Positions 45,059 through 55,915 of a DNA stretch of 64,000 bases are shown in pieces. A program made the position numbers and the translations under genes. Source of the stretch: Bisporella sp. PMI_857 (Eukaryota > Ascomycota > Leotiomycetes > Helotiales > Helotiaceae); NCBI GenBank assembly GCA_021307315.1, contig JAJSPD010000031.1, forward strand, positions 522,020 to 586,019, given 5' to 3'. Position 1 is the first letter of the stretch, and every line of letters starts with the position of its first letter. The notes below the pieces were generated by a model that saw nothing but the letters and a program-made list of their open reading frames with translations, did no database searches and was not told the origin of the DNA.

Positions 45059-45672
45059 CGGCAAATGACTGAAATACCACTGTTTTTTACCTGAAATTCT
45101 CATATACCACTGTTTTTGTTTGCCTCTTACTGAAATACCATCATTTTGAAGCCAAGAGAAAATGATGGTATTTCAGTCAAAAGCACGTAAAATGATGGTA
45201 TACTAGTAATACTACTGTAAAACACCTTTCTTACTGGTATATCATCATTCGAGCTGGATGACAAAGAGCAAGAGCGTCAAGCTCAGCGCCTTGATATAGA
45301 GCCAAATATGCAATATGCTAGGGAGGAGGTTATACAAAAGGAAGTAGACATTGTCGGCGATCTTCTTAGTAGCGACGACGAGCTTTCAGACTGCCTAGTG
45401 ACCTATTCGAGGCTAATCACGAGTATATGGTTGAAATACCTCTAGAAATCCGTTATTCTACAAGGTCAGGAAAGGCGTATGGAAGTGCGTGTTATTGAGC
45501 GATTCAAGGTTCTTTGTAATTAGAGTACTTTTATTTCTATTATAGGTTGCTTATAAAAGTTGTATCTTTCTTTCTGAAATACCATAGTAATGGTATTTCA
45601 GTAAGAGGCAAACAAAAACAGTGGTATATGAGAATTTTGGGTAAAAAACAGTGGTATTTCAGTCATTTGCCG
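45059..45672. mobile_element. Mutator-like TIR element, copy A (614 bp)
   Basis: Terminal inverted repeats of about 80 bp begin CGGCAAATGACTGAAATACC and end with the complement, ...CAGTCATTTGCCG. The flanks TATAATATA (45050-45058) and TATAATATG (45673-45681) agree in 8 of 9 positions, giving a 9-bp target duplication as in Mutator-like elements. The interior holds a copy of the acidic open frame seen in copy B, here frameshifted (an extra GAC and a deletion after the AGCGACGACGAG segment near 45373-45395). It is about 90 percent identical by eye to copy B but lacks a short part of its right interior. Confidence 0.82.
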
Positions 45673-46180
45673 TATAATATGAGATTGCAGATTTTGCTGT
45701 GATACGTATGGCTATTTGAAATCTCATATTGTGTGGAATATAGTATTCGATTTTAGGGGTCAATATATCGTGATAATACTAGTTCCTTCACTGGTTGTGC
45801 CGAAAGCTAAATTTGGATACATACGTATTATAGCCGCCTAGCCTCACGCACCACTCTCCCCTGTTTTTTTGTTAAACATTACCCAACAACCGGAACACTA
45901 GCGGCGTGACCTTAAGAGTGCCAAGACGAGAAAGGGAACTCCTTGATGAGCACATCACTGGATTAATATTTGGCAGTCTTCATGCTCGTTGTCTAGAGGG
46001 TTTTATTTCTTGTTGAAAGTCATCAAAAATGAGGTCTGTTAACACGGGCGAGTGGTGCTTCCCACAAGGATCTTTGGCTTTCGCTTCTTTACCCCCTCGC
46101 TTAAGATTTGCCGTTAAGATCAGAAAAGACCAACTTAGAAAGTATAGCCAGCAACGACATGCGGAGTAAGAGGAATATCT
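45673..46180. other. Intergenic, 3' flank of the TLDc gene
   Basis: No supported gene. Next to the transposon it is AT-rich; near 45880-46120 composition is average. Confidence 0.4.
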
Positions 46181-47921
46181 CTATTCACCCCATACCTCCA
46201 GTTTAGTAACCTCCAACTCCAAGATCTCAGATCCACTACGTGCTACTCTTAGACGTTGTGCTCCAGGGGAGAGTTTGAGCTGTACTCCTTGCTCATAACC
46301 GCTGAAAATCAGCTGTGCAATTTGATTAGCTTTCTATAATTGAACTATCACTAAGATGCGACTCACCTCATCGTCGGTATACGTCCAAGCAGGGTGTCCC
46401 ACGCGGCCTCGGAATACGTCGAAGACTGGTTCCAGCTGCACAATCAACGCAGTCTCCCATGCTGGATCTTCGCGTTTGGCGATTGCTTGTTCGTCTTCTG
46501 ATGGGGATGGAGAGAAAAAGGCGAAGAGATGAGATTCTTTGGATAAGGTCAAGTTTCCGGTAATGAGCAAGAGGCTGAAGTCCGACGACAGCTTGAGGGA
46601 GGCTACCAGGAGATTTGGGTTGCTTGATAGAGTAGTTTGGTGAATAAGTTTGATATCGCCAAAGGAGACAGTTCCAGCGAGAAGGAGGCTAAGTTGGCGA
46701 AGAATGGGAGATGTGAGGTTAGAGGAGGTGGTCTGATGAAATTCGGGGGTCGGGTTGTTGGGTGTAGTTAGGAGAGGAGAAAACATAGCGTAAAGTTCCG
46801 GGAGAAGGTAGGGCTTAAATCGGTTAGTCATGGATCTCCTACCAATGGGAGGAGAAACTCACTGTTTTGCGACGTTGTTCTCTGTCAAAATCATACCATG
46901 AAATACTCCCTTTTACTTTAGTCAATCCTTCGACAATAATACTAGCAGTTTTCTGGGACTCCACTGATGCATTAGATTCTCTTCCAGCTATAAGAAGTTT
47001 TACTATCTTCTCCAATCGTTTTTGTGGAATTTGAAGTTGTTCAAGTGATATCGGGGAGGCATGCAACCTCTTTGCAATCGTTCTGAAATCATCTCGGTAA
47101 TGCCCACCATTTGGGTAGTCAACTGGTTGCGTCGCTGAAAGTACATCGAGTAGATCATGGTAAATTTGGTCCCCATCTCGATCATAATTTGTTGTAGCGA
47201 AATTAGCAGAGACTTCGTCTAATCCGACTCCCTTATGCTCTGCGATTTCATCTGCCAGAGCTGCATTGTAGATTTGAAGGCTCTGAGGCTGGACGTCTGC
47301 AAGGCTTTCAAAAAGTAGTCGGCGTGTGTCAGCAGGCGTTCGGGCTCGAACTGTAATTTTATCACCAACTCCTGATCCTCCAAAGAAGCGTTCTGCTCGC
47401 TCAGGGAGCAGCCAGAAGAGAGAACGACTGAACTGCGTGTAATTGAGGGTTGTGGGTGGTGTTAAAGGTCTGAAAGGAAAGTTTACGAGACGGAGCAGAA
47501 TACCGAAGAGAATGGGACCTGCATCAGTTAGGAGATGTAAATTTTTAGACCTGCGTAAGGTGCGAGTCAGTGTTGGGGGCCAAATATTGAATTAATTTAT
47601 GATTATACAAAGAAATCTTACCCTTCATCCGTCAAGAACTTGATGAAGATAGTCTCATCCCAAATCTTCTCCCCGCTGTGGTGATCACTGTTAGGTGTTT
47701 TCGTTTCCAGCTACGTGAAAGATCTTTACTTACTCGGATCCTGTGATAGAATACGCATCAAAATTCTGTCGAAGTGCGGCTTGTTCCGTTTCTTTTAACC
47801 AACTATACTCGTTGAGTTTCGCATCCAGCCTTTCTAGAACCCGCTCAGGCCTCATAAGACCATCATGTTCCCATTCGAGTATCTCCCCTACCTCGAGCTT
47901 TGAGTTTAAATCAGAGGCCAT
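46181..47921 (-). CDS. TLDc-domain protein
   Basis: Five exons join in frame: 47921-47734, 47675-47622, 47550-46863, 46813-46367, 46312-46181, giving 502 residues. For exon 2 an acceptor 12 bp upstream also keeps the frame. The C-terminal half resembles the fungal TLDc domain: SHLFAFFSPSPSEDE, ALIVQLEPVFDVFRGRVGHP, a G-x-Q-L-type GYEQGVQLKL, and the closing LEVTKLEVWGE. The N-terminal half has LLTDAGPILFGILLRLVNFP and SRSLFWLLPERAERFFG, typical of fungal TLDc proteins with an EF-hand-like or helical front part. TLDc proteins are linked to oxidative-stress resistance and V-ATPase regulation; the role here is inferred. It is divergent from the small secreted protein gene at 48749. Confidence 0.7.
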
Positions 47922-48748
47922 GTTGATTGATGGATTGACGTATTGAATATTGAACACTGGGTACAGAAATTTCTTTATTCCAAGATATCTTGTCTTGGTT
48001 GTTGTTGAGATAGCAAATGAAGTTAATACTTGAGAATCGTACTTAAGTAAGAGTCAGACCGCGTTTAACTTATGGTGAATATAGAAACGCACAAGGTTCA
48101 AGTTCGGTGGCGGTGGCTATGCTTATTCTTTAACGTCTTGACAAGCTCACATAAATGCGCAGCTCGCTTATTAAGTACGTTATAGCCACACCCACAATTA
48201 TGTCAGCTTCCTCTCATAGGATTCGCACAAAGTACACTGAAATAACCGTCGCACAGGCCCGCTCCTAGTTAATAGGAATATTTACCGAGGGAAATTCTAA
48301 GATAAGATTTTGGGCAATAGGCTATACTTTAGATAAAGGAAGAAGTAAATTCCGCTAAGCCGCACATTAAAATTAAATCCCTACCATTAGGTCAGATAAC
48401 TAATCATGTTTATTGTACTATGAATCCTTTCTCTTCCCTGGATCCTTGGCAATCAACCCTTGTACAAGGGCTCAAGTTCTTTCATCACTACTCATTCACA
48501 ATTTGCATGTGCGGCAAGTCTGGGCACGAAGGAATTCAAGTGAAGACTTCCTTCATCCCTTACATGAGGCGAGCCTCACTACTGTAAGAAGGATTAATAC
48601 ATTTTGAAAGATGAAGATGGAATACTTAAGTTGAGCTTCTGCACAGTTTCAAACAAAACATTCAGCATCAATACATCATCAGCTTTCCACATTCACACTT
48701 CCATACCTCCATACTTCTCTATATCATCTTCAAACAAAATAGTTCAAT
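47922..48748. promoter_or_regulatory. Divergent promoter region, TLDc gene / small secreted protein
   Basis: The 827 bp between two start codons, partly AT-rich. The final 100 bases before 48749 are rich in CATC/CACA and end with TTCAAT before the ATG, as in fungal core promoters. No strong palindrome seen. Confidence 0.4.
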
Positions 48749-49432
48749 ATGAAGTTCTTAAGCACTCTCTCCACGGTTCTATGCGCTCTGACGCTAGGAG
48801 CCAGCGCTTTACCAGCGACAGAGGAACCATATGCTTTGGTTTCCCGAGCACCAGACCAGACTACAGCTGAGTATGACAGAGCAATTGCAATCAAGTCGGA
48901 CATGGTGCCCGGTACCAGATACGTCTTTACAATGAAATTGTAAGTCTGGAAAATCATCCATCAGTTCCATGCACCACTTCGGTGGAGTTCTTGATACTAA
49001 TCGAATGCCTAGCGAGGTGGATAAGAAAGAGAAAGATGCCAAGATGCTTGCTCTCACTGAGGAACTCGGCTTCAAGCACATCATCCTAATGGTCGGTGAA
49101 GTGAAGATAACGGAACTGGGCAAACCAAAGGACAGGTACAAGAAGAAGGATTTCGTGGCGACGACCTTCGACCTCCAGATCAAGGGTGGAAAGGTCGAGT
49201 CCGTACAGGGAAAATGGAGACCTTCCAGTGTCCTAACTACGTTTGTGAAGACAACGAAGAAGACTGATCCGCAAATGAAAACTATTGGTGAGTTTTCTGA
49301 CAACCGCTTTGCATATCTTATCCTAATAGGGATGCATCAGGTCTTGCCTTTGTTAAGGACAAATCATATGAATACACTATCCCCGGAGTTAACTGTGATG
49401 GGTATGTGAAGGATATGTTGGCGAATATATGA
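48749..49432 (+). CDS. Small secreted protein
   Basis: Three exons, 48749-48939, 49013-49287 and 49341-49432, give 185 residues. It starts with a clear signal peptide, MKFLSTLSTVLCALTLGASA, with likely cleavage after ALPA. The mature part is charged and lysine-rich (FEVDKKEKDAKMLALTEELG, VKITELGKPKDRYKKKDF) and ends AFVKDKSYEYTIPGVNCDGY plus a short tail. One Cys is visible after the signal peptide, so it is not a disulfide-rich effector. No family recognised. Size and secretion would put it on a candidate-effector list, but that is an inference. The region between it and the next gene, 49433-50728, has no other gene. Confidence 0.65.
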
Positions 49433-50728
49433 ATGTAGATAAACGGTAGGCGCTCAAAATGATAGAGCTGGAGTCCGGAGCACTACATCCGATTTTGGGT
49501 ATCTGTTTGCTTTGGGAATTGGGAAAAAGGGTACAATCAGGTGCATGTGAGGTTGAATAGAACTTACTTATCAATATAAAGTCAAATTCAAATCAAGACA
49601 CGAGTTCACATGCACATATTATTCAACACTGTGAACTAGATCGAGGCTATCAGAAGACATTAGGATGCTGAGGAGTCGAGGGTGAAGGAATACCGAAACG
49701 ACTTTGAATTTGGGCTTGTTGCTTTGGCGTGCGGTCTGTAACAGATCAGGAATGAATGCAGTCTCTGGGATAAGCGAGGGGACTGAGGTCTATTTGAAAT
49801 GTATCCGCCGGCAAGTTGATGGGCCTGTGAATAATAACCAAAACACTCCTTATACCTAGCTGTAGTGATTTAAATACCGCAGTAACAACTTTATATCATA
49901 AGCTGGTTCAAAATTTTGGCTAAGCTCTTAGTGGTCTCGCTTAAGGAAGGAGTCAGAAAGGATAGTTCTCTAAAGGGATGCTCGAATCCCGGGGATCATT
50001 CGGAAAAACTCTACACTTTGGCTATGGATCGTTCAAACGTGTCACAAATATTGCCTCATATTAAACAGTATATTATGCAAGAATTCGTTAGTTTGTGAAA
50101 AAAAAAGGCAAAATTAGAAATTATGTGAGAAATTTCCAAGATAAGTTTTGAGAATCCCTATTCTAGGGGTTCGAGGAAGTGTCATGTATATGAGGCTAAG
50201 CACGTGATGGAACATCACGTGGTTGGCTTGGCATAGAAAACTTTCTATATAGACCACGTAGCATACAACCTTCCACACCTGTAATTCCTACGCTTCCGCA
50301 CCCTACCATTTCAACCATAAGCGTATTTATTTGTACCGAATGTTATTTAAAGGAATATAGGAGAAACCTTGCAACTCCGAAAGCCAACGGTTGATGAGCA
50401 TTATAATGTAAATATTTGAGATATTTTTTAATCGAAGTCTGGCGCATAAAGAAAAGAACCTACATCAAGGGGTCTGGCAGAGTTCTCAAGGAAATATGAT
50501 TACTTTTCACCGCTTAAGTTATTAAAAGCAAGATTAAGTTGAGTAGTGATTACTTCTCAACTCAACTCCACTAAATTATTACAGCCGGTAGGCTTGAGTG
50601 AAATGATGAGGCCCTTATTAATTTATAATAAAATATACTTTATCATTTAATGAATAAATCACCTGACAACTCTCTTCCGTTATTTAAAGGCTCTCTCTAC
50701 ATACGCTTATATCTACTTAGTCTCCCTC
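49433..50728. other. Intergenic between convergent secreted-protein and transporter genes
   Basis: No supported gene. AT-rich in 50360-50700. It holds the 21-bp palindrome at 50201-50221 and otherwise only short open frames. Confidence 0.45.
50201..50221. repeat. Perfect inverted repeat with two CACGTG boxes
   Basis: CACGTGATG, spacer GAA, CATCACGTG: 9-bp perfect arms, each containing the bHLH-type site CACGTG. It lies between two gene 3' ends, so a promoter role is not obvious; it may be the remnant of a mobile element or a cruciform-forming site. Confidence 0.75.
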
Positions 50729-53045
50729 TTATACACCTACATGGCCTTGAACATCTGTAACGTAGTGCTTAAACTTGCGAAAGTTTACCCTCTTTTCGAA
50801 CCTGTCAGACATGACGGTGTTAGCATTATAAGAGAAAGGAGCAGCAAGATATATGCGCGGGTTGTTAACTTACATTTCGTCGATCTCGGCTGGTGTGCGA
50901 CGCGCTACCTCGGGAAGCAAAAGCCAGGCGATGAGAACGGCAACCGAGCCGGTGCCGGCGAAGCTAAAAAGGATCAGCGACGCCGGGTTCTGTAGTAGTT
51001 GTCAACAAGTAGAGAGTAATACTTACAAAAACCCGGTTTTGACGCCCCATTTTGTGGTTCCATTAATCATCAACGGCGTGCAGAAGTTGAACATAATAGC
51101 AATAAGATTTGAAAAGGCAAGAGCCCAGGCTGCGGTCTGCGCCCGGAGGCGCTGCTGAGGGATTTCGGCAGCGTAGGCATATCCTATTGCTGAAGCACCA
51201 GTTGTAGAGAATGTCGCCAGACAGGCAAATAAAACCTGAAGCTAATGTCAACTACATAACCCCAGGAAGGAGGCCACTGGCGGAAATTACCAAGAGAGAA
51301 CTCGTGTCTTTCTGCTTGTAGTCAAAGCATCCGACAATGCCCAGAGATAGAAGGGATAAGGAGGTGACACCATAGGGATAAACCGTAAGTGGTCGACGAC
51401 CAAGTCGATCAGTGACTGTGGCTGTGATGATCATCGAAAGAATTTGCACGCAGCTAAGTATGACTGTGACGAGGAAAGGGTTATTGTTCCCAGCATATTG
51501 AACTTCAACGGTTGTGAGTCATCTGTCAAATATTGGGCATAGTAGTGACTCACAGAAATATGTGGCGTAGGTATTGAAAACAGTTAAACCAACTAATTGC
51601 TGGGTGATTTTAGGCCATGCCGCGATGAGGAATCGGATGAGGTTCCGGCCGCGGAAGATAGCCCACATTCCTTCCTCCGAATTTCGTTGGGCAAGATGGC
51701 GCTCCTCTTCAATGGTAGCAGTCATTACATCCTATCGTTTGACAAGAGTTAGCAAACGTTAGTGAAGCTGAAGCTCTTAAGTGAATGTCGGATGGCGGAC
51801 TGACAATGTGTTCCTGAACACTGTAGCCTTCAATGTGCCCATTGTATCTAGAGAGCACCTTCTCAGCACCATGGAGATTCCCTTTACCAGCAAGCCACCA
51901 GGGACTTTCCGGGAGAAGGACGAAGATAACCAACATGGCTCCGATCATCGCCCACTGACTTGGTTAGTCCATCTTTCTTGCTAAAATGGTCCATCTCTTG
52001 GAACATCTCTAACTTCTTACCTGAGTATAGATGGCCGTACGGAAGTCGTAAGGATCACTGGCATTGAGCCTGTTCAGGGCAATAGATCCGCAGAGTTGGC
52101 CTATGACAAACCAACTAAGACCATCATATCAGCCGCTGTGTTGGCGTACGATCTGAGTATGTAGATAGCCCTACGCTAGGTTTCATTTTGGGGGTGGCGG
52201 TGGCGGGAGACTCACAAGGTGTATGCGTTAATCAAGAATCCCTTCAACTGAGTAGGTGCTATCTCAGATAGATATACGGGCATAGTGGACTGCAGCATCC
52301 CCACACCAGCGCCTGAGAAAAGCTTGGCCACAAGCCAATGGTCCCAATGTGTAGCGAATGATTCTGCAAGGACGCTCTAAGGAACGCGCAAGGTGTCAGT
52401 TTTGCGGACCATACATAGAGCATAGGAAGCCTCAAAAGGTAATATAAGAACTAACCGCTACAAGGAAGACCCAGAGGATAAGAAGGGCTGGTTTTCGGCC
52501 CAGTGCATCAGTGGCAAACTGAAGGAACTATAAATTGTCAGGATGGTTCGCAGGAGATATAGGCTAGGACAACCCAAGGAGACTCACGACTTGGCCAATT
52601 GCCTGGCCAGCAGATTGTATTCCTCCCCAGGCAGAGACGTATTGCCCCTTGATGATCTTTGTACCAGGGCTAGCAAATTGCCTAATGAATCCTTTGTTTG
52701 ACACAATTCCGCCGTTGAGACTGATCTCTATCCATGGCCAGACGGCTGAGTTAGTACGACGAGAGAGCCAGGAATCTGACCAGAAATTACTAGACTTACG
52801 ATACCCATCCAAGGATGCGCTGAATGCTGCAGCCATACCTACAGCTATGATCCACTTGTATCGCCCAACGCTCTCCCATATACCGAGGTCGTCGGATTTC
52901 AAGCGCATCTGGGGGCAACGACTTTCGAGACTTCTTCAGCAATGTTACAATGGTCAACACTCACATGGTCCTTTCGCCCATCGTCTTTGAGATTGGACAT
53001 GACAATATCGGGCGAGTCATGGATGGCTGCCTGATGGTTCGCCAT
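50729..53045 (-). CDS. MFS sugar transporter, maltose/alpha-glucoside permease-like
   Basis: Twelve exons join in frame: 53045-52965, 52908-52800, 52727-52588, 52527-52456, 52376-52216, 52114-52021, 51954-51805, 51731-51554, 51502-51291, 51235-51027, 50963-50874, 50801-50729, giving 522 residues, normal for the family. Sugar-transporter signatures: DGYQISLNGG in the TM1 region, DALGRKPALL (loop 2-3), LPESPWWLAGKGN after TM6, TDRLGRRPL (loop 8-9), YAAEIPQQRLRAQTAAW, and FFAGTG...PEVARRTPAEIDEM at the end of TM12. The acceptor of exon 11 was chosen to give TGFFFAGTG. The pattern resembles MAL31-type permeases of filamentous fungi; the substrate is inferred. It appears intact. Confidence 0.85.
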
Positions 53046-53549
53046 GGTGAAGGTGGAAGTGATGGAGATGGAAAAGGGTCGAATATGAGCTCTGAGTACC
53101 TGTACAGGTAATTGCTCGTGGAGGTTTTGGGGTTACTTTAAATGGCCATGCATGACTGTTTATCCCCTGGAGACTCTCTCCATGCTTCCACGCGTGGAGA
53201 CCCCATATCCCGTGCTCCATGTACGCTACGTAAGCCACAGCCAAAATTGATTGATCAATGTGGGAATACAATCTCGCGTCAGAAATGGCGTCGGTTGTAA
53301 GTACGGGGTATCCCAGGGTCGAAATAGTCTCGCTTGTAAATATCCCGGAGGGCGGAAATCTCGGGATGGGTGGAGGGACAAGCGGAAACCTAATCACGGA
53401 TAGCCTCCCCCAAGGTGCCCAACCAGCAAGGAAGCATCCTCGGGTTATCTACAGGCGAATTACATTCTTGCTAGACCGTCCAGGAATTAAGCTGTCTTAA
53501 CATTAATCTGAAAACGGAAGAAATCTATAAAATTAAATGTCTCTTTTTT
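53046..53549. other. Transporter promoter and left flank of element C
   Basis: No gene. The first part is the promoter of the sugar transporter. The right end includes CTCTTTTTT (53541-53549), the left target duplication of element C. Confidence 0.45.
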
Positions 53550-53759
53550 CGGCAAATATCTCATATACCACAAAAAAGTGGCCATATATCTGATATACCA
53601 TACATTTGTTGACATATATCTCATACCATAAAAGTGGTATATGAGATATTCGTCAAAAAAAGTATGGTATATCAGATATTCTTCAACACTTACTGTAAAG
53701 CCTGTAATACACGCTGGAACAACTTACACTGTAGTAATACTACTATCACATAAAATATA

Positions 53760-54401
53760 CGGCAAATGACTGAAATACCACTGTTTTTTACCCGAAATTC
53801 TCATATACCACTGTTTTGGTTTGCCTCTTACTGAAATACCATCATTTTGAAGCCAAGAGAAAATGATGGTATTTCAGTTAAAAGCACGTAAAATGATGGT
53901 ATACTAGTAATACTACTGTAAAACACTTTTCTTACTGGTATACCATCATTCGAGCTGGATGACGAAGAGCAAGAGCGTCAAGCTCAGCGCTTTGATATAG
54001 AGCTAAATATGCAATATGCTAGAGAGGAGGTTATACAAAAGGAAGTAGATATTATCGGCGATCTTTTTAGTAGCGACGAGCTTTCAGACGTGCCTGGTGA
54101 CTTATTCGAGGCTAATCACGAGTATATAGTTGAAATACCTCTAGAAATCCGTTATTCTACAAAGTCAGGAAAGGCGTATGGAAGTGCGTGTTATTGAGCG
54201 ATTCAGGGTTCTTTGTAATTAGAGTACTTTTATTTCTATTATAGGTTGCTTATAAAAGTTGTATCTTTCTTTCTGAAATACCATCCTTTTGTTGGTGATT
54301 GACTGAAATACCATAGTAATGGTATTTCAGTAAGAGGCAAACAAAAACAGTGGTATATGAGAATTTCGGGTAAAAAACAGTGGTATTTCAGTCATTTGCC
54401 G
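53760..54401. mobile_element. Mutator-like TIR element, copy B (642 bp), nested in element C
   Basis: Same family as copy A: ends CGGCAAATGACTGAAATACC ... CAGTCATTTGCCG with about 80-bp inverted repeats. Flanked by a perfect 9-bp duplication, TAAAATATA, at 53751-53759 and 54402-54410. It sits inside element C, so C was there first. The perfect duplication and the intact inner frame suggest a more recent insertion than copy A. Confidence 0.87.
54009..54197 (+). pseudogene. Conserved acidic open frame carried by the TIR elements
   Basis: A 62-codon frame from ATG; the frame is open back to about 53949 (FELDDEEQERQAQRFDIELN), giving some 80 codons. It is rich in Glu and Asp and ends YSTKSGKAYGSACY. 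The homologous stretch in copy A (about 45300-45498) has a 3-bp insertion and a frameshift, and its ATG region is otherwise kept. It is probably a remnant of a larger transposon protein or a captured host exon. No family recognised. Confidence 0.45.
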
Positions 54402-54659
54402 TAAAATATAATGTGTATTAATCAGATTTCAAATAGTAGTCACTTTTGTATAATAACTACACACGCTATAACAATAGTTGTCGGTCGACTGCATCTCACG
54501 GGTCGCCGGGCAGACTAGTGATTTCACTTAGTATGCTTGTTAGCGTCAGGTGTAAGATGTATCGATTGTTGTTGTGTTCTAAGCTACGTGTCGCGAAAAG
54601 GTTGCAGGTCCCGAAAAGGACCCACAACTCTTTACGTGACCAGTTACATGAGTTCCAAC

Positions 54660-54935
54660 AATAGTTTGTATTGTATAGTATATATTGTATTACTACAGCG
54701 TGTGTTGTATTACTACAGTGTATGTCGTTACAGCGTGTGTCGCTACAGTATGTGTCGTTACAGCATGTATTGCTATAGCGTGTATTGCTACAAAGTGTCG
54801 TAACATACGCTATAGCAATACAATATATGTTATAGCTACATAATACATATTGTAGCAATACACTTTATAGTAATAGTAATACTATTGCTACAACGTTCGC
54901 TGCTGCATATGTTGTATTGCTGCAGCGTGTCGCGA
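54660..54935. repeat. Degenerate TGTATTGCTACAG-type repeat tract
   Basis: About 15-bp units such as TGTGTCGTTACAGCG and TGTATTGCTATAGCG recur in direct orientation and, after about 54800, in inverted orientation (CGCTATAGCAATACA). The two halves can fold back on each other. It lies within element C. Origin unclear: microsatellite expansion or an amplified subterminal repeat. Confidence 0.6.
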
Positions 54936-55115
54936 CAAAATAATGGTATATGAGATATATAAGTGTTTCTTATATACCATCATTTAGTCAATAAATATCT
55001 CAAATACTATACATTTGCGCCAAGAAACAAAAGATGGTATTTGAGATATTCGTCAAAAAAAGTATGGTATATCAGATATATGGCCACTTTTTTGTGGTAT
55101 ATGAGATATTTGCCG

Positions 55116-55915
55116 CTCTTTGTTCGGGTGGGATCCTTGTGATGATCATGTGACTTTTGAACGTAGACCGAAGATCAGGCATAATATGGGTAGGCTCCAA
55201 TCTTTGAGAGGTTGGATACAGAGCCTCAGATTGTAGCTATTTACCCTAAAGTTTTAAGGGATGTGATCTAGGGAAATACGGGTATATCAATGGGCTCTAC
55301 AGTACACTGCAACTAAGTTGTCAATTTAGCTGCACTTATGGCCCGATTAGTAAGTACTTACCTACTTACGGCAAGAAATAGTCTCATGTTGTTGATATTG
55401 TATACATGGTGTAATGGTGTGATAGAATAATTACTACGACTGTGGGTCGGTCAGAGAGAAGTAGGGGTTTCACGTATAACCCAAGTAATAACCCGTTACC
55501 AAGTCTAAAGAATTATATGTTTGAGTTGCGCACGAAGCTCCTAAAGAATGACTACATTCCTATTTAAGACATTCGTGGTGCTGGATCACTTTGTGATCTT
55601 GAGGATCCTCATGATCAGTTACGTGATCTAACACTAAGGTTCTCTGAGACTCAGGTCGAAAGGGTGCATGTGCTTAAGAGGACCGTGACATATAGCTTAG
55701 GTCAGAGCTTCCCTTCTCTCCCTGTAAACAATTCCTATATCCCAGTCGCATTCGACTTCACTCGTGCTCTTGTACAGTCATGTTCTTATATCATGTTTAC
55801 AGATAGACACATTTGCTTTTGTTTGTTAGATGAGAACTTCACCGCTTTATCTGTATTTCGGGACAGACTTACAATGTACTATAGTGCAAAGAGACGCAAA
55901 CCAGCCTCGAATGGC
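55116..55915. other. Intergenic, 3' flank of GH78 gene
   Basis: No supported gene. An open frame at 55664-56011 (+) overlaps the GH78 3' end and has no recognisable content. Confidence 0.4.

Larger units (their letters stand above)
53550..55115. mobile_element. Mutator-like TIR element C (1566 bp), host of nested copy B
   Basis: The ends are inverted repeats of about 55 bp: CGGCAAATATCTCATATACC at the left, its complement (ATATGAGATATTTGCCG) at the right, with GGCCA...TATGGTATATCAG parts also matching. The flanks CTCTTTTTT and CTCTTTGTT (53541-53549 and 55116-55124) agree in 8 of 9 positions, again a 9-bp duplication. The terminal CGGCAAAT is shared with copies A and B, so these are related families. 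Removing copy B leaves about 900 bp without a coding frame. The right half is full of degenerate TACAG/TATTGC repeats. Confidence 0.8.

Noticed and set aside
54446..54858. Cys/Tyr-rich frames on both strands
   Set aside because: They are translations of the degenerate repeat tract in element C.
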